DNA of 64,000 bases from assembly GCA_949291375.1 (NCBI GenBank), contig CASEVI010000001.1, positions 132,980-196,979 of the forward strand. Reading direction: 5' to 3'. The translations under genes and the position numbers were made by a program. The notes below the pieces were generated by a model. That model was given only the letters and a program-made list of their open reading frames with translations, searched no databases and was not told the DNA's origin. Positions 63,147 through 64,000 of this stretch are shown piece after piece. Position 1 is the stretch's first letter; each line of letters begins with the position of its first letter. The DNA is from an uncultured bacterium (GTDB taxonomy: Bacteria > Bacillota_I > Bacilli_A > RFN20 > CAG-826).

Positions 63147-64000
63147 ATGGCAAGTAAAGATTTAAATTTAAAACAATATATAGATTTCTCTCAAGATAAT
63201 GAATTTGATACTGATATTGCAATAGTTATCAAAGAAGGAAATAGAAGTGTTGATTCAATTAAACACAGAGAAAAAATTACACGTATTATATTTACTATTA
63301 TTCTTTATATTGTAGTTACATTCTTAGCATTCTTAATGGTTTTTCCATTTTATTGGATGATTATTACTTCTTTAAAGAATAATAGTGAAATTATTAGTGC
63401 TCAACAAACTTTCTTCCCAACGATTGTTATGTGGAGCAACTATGTTTATGTTTTTAATCACTTCAAATTTGTTACATATATGACAAATACTATTGTTGTT
63501 GCTGTTTTCTCAACAATCGGTACATTAATTACAACTGTGTTTGGAGCTTTTGCCTTTGCTAGATTAAATTTCAAAGGAAGAGAAGCTTTATTTATGGTTT
63601 TTTTAATGACAATGATGATTCCTGGCGAGATGATGGTTATTTCTAACTATATTACTGTCGCTGCATTCGGATGGATTGGAGAAAATGCAACTTTAACCGA
63701 TGCTTATTTAGCAATGATTGTTCCTTTCTGGGTAAGTGTCTTTTATATTTACTTGCTTAGACAAAATTTTAAGCAGGTCCCAAATGAACTATATTTAGCT
63801 GCTAAGGTTGATGGAAAGAGTGACTGGTCATTCTTATGGAAGGTAATGGTCCCTCTTGCAGCACCTACGCTAATTTCTATAACCATTTTAAAATTCATGG
63901 GTACATGGAACTCTTATGTTTGGCCAAATTTAGTTGCTAACAAAGATGAATTCCGTCTAATTTCTAATGGTTTAAGAGGAAGTAGTTTCGTTGATCCAGA
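63147..64000 (+). CDS. Carbohydrate ABC importer permease 2 (UgpE/MalG type), partial
   Basis: Starts at ATG 63147 after GGAGGG and stays open to the window end (284 codons). First 48 residues are polar; membrane segments begin at IIFTIILYIVVTFLAFLMVF. The EAA loop ELYLAAKVDGKSDWSFLWKV and the MalG-type FGAFAFARLNFKGRE segment are present. The 3' end and any solute-binding protein gene are outside. Confidence 0.93.
   Translation, partial: MASKDLNLKQYIDFSQDNEFDTDIAIVIKEGNRSVDSIKHREKITRIIFTIILYIVVTFLAFLMVFPFYWMIITSLKNNSEIISAQQTFFPTIVMWSNYVYVFNHFKFVTYMTNTIVVAVFSTIGTLITTVFGAFAFARLNFKGREALFMVFLMTMMIPGEMMVISNYITVAAFGWIGENATLTDAYLAMIVPFWVSVFYIYLLRQNFKQVPNELYLAAKVDGKSDWSFLWKVMVPLAAPTLISITILKFMGTWNSYVWPNLVANKDEFRLISNGLRGSSFVDP

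Noticed and set aside
1-64000. Use of the Mycoplasma genetic code (TGA = Trp)
   Set aside because: yaaA, nadD, nadE and the 44580 ABC ATPase end in TGA at sensible positions, and Trp residues use TGG, so code 11 applies.
1-64000. tRNA genes, CRISPR arrays, insertion sequences, prophage
   Set aside because: I saw no TTCGAAT-type T-loops in cloverleaf context, no regularly spaced repeats, and no transposase or integrase. The only GGTTCGA-like match (about 685) belongs to the SRP RNA.

Overview
This window spans the chromosomal replication origin of a very AT-rich, low-GC Gram-positive bacterium. The gene order gyrA-gyrB-recF-yaaA(S4)-dnaN-dnaA | oriC | rpmH-rnpA-yidC-jag-mnmE is the standard Firmicutes/Mollicutes origin layout. 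The nearby blocks serS-SRP RNA-tadA and pth-mfd-rqcP-tilS-ftsH-dusB-lysS are also Bacilli-like. TGA serves as a stop codon (for example in yaaA, nadD, nadE and an ABC ATPase gene) and Trp is TGG, so the code is 11 and not the Mycoplasma code. No sporulation genes sit between the housekeeping genes, and an MEP-pathway gene (ispE) and pyruvate phosphate dikinase are present. I infer an anaerobic, fermentative, probably gut-associated Bacilli lineage close to the wall-less or RF39/Erysipelotrichales-type groups; this placement is inference.

Layout. 1-12 kb: leftward replichore, all genes on the minus strand (dnaA to tadA). 10.3-12.1 kb: bipartite origin with DnaA-box clusters on both sides of dnaA; the boxes read TTTTC(C/A)ACA rather than TTATCCACA. 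12.1-19.5 kb: rightward housekeeping operons (rpmH-rnpA-yidC-jag; mnmE-tatD-rnmV-rsmA-ispE). 19.5-29.7 kb: a zinc-ribbon membrane protein, PPDK, a FGGY sugar kinase, a lipoprotein and a TetR-controlled heterodimeric ABC exporter. 29.9-40.3 kb: pth-mfd-rqcP-tilS-ftsH-dusB and lysS. 40.3-49 kb: trxB, a frameshifted HTH/membrane regulator with two small membrane proteins, a NUDIX hydrolase, small unknowns, an ABC-2 type transporter, DUF2804, and an unusual membrane-anchored iron-ADH. 49-58.5 kb: a two-domain thioredoxin lipoprotein, a complete nicotinate-to-NAD cassette (pncB-nadD-nadE), an alpha/beta hydrolase, a SIR2-like protein and two RDD-type membrane proteins. 58.5-64 kb: a carbohydrate ABC importer operon whose ATPase carries a roughly 270-residue insertion; the second permease runs off the window.

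Most notable signals not visible from gene content alone are: several parS-like palindromes (TTTCACGTGGAA or TTTCACGTGAAA) spread over the origin region although parAB is not in the window; three contiguous DnaA-box 9-mers next to an AT-rich trio-like tract; a one-base frameshift in a T7 run of an HTH membrane regulator; a terminator-like hairpin inside the first codons of mfd; -10 elements placed exactly one promoter-to-start distance from several ATGs (leaderless mRNAs); and mutually exclusive hairpins upstream of trxB. The candidates for undescribed protein systems are the membrane-anchored Fe-ADH with DUF2804, the SIR2-like protein beside NAD synthesis and RDD proteins, and the insertion-bearing sugar transporter ATPase.
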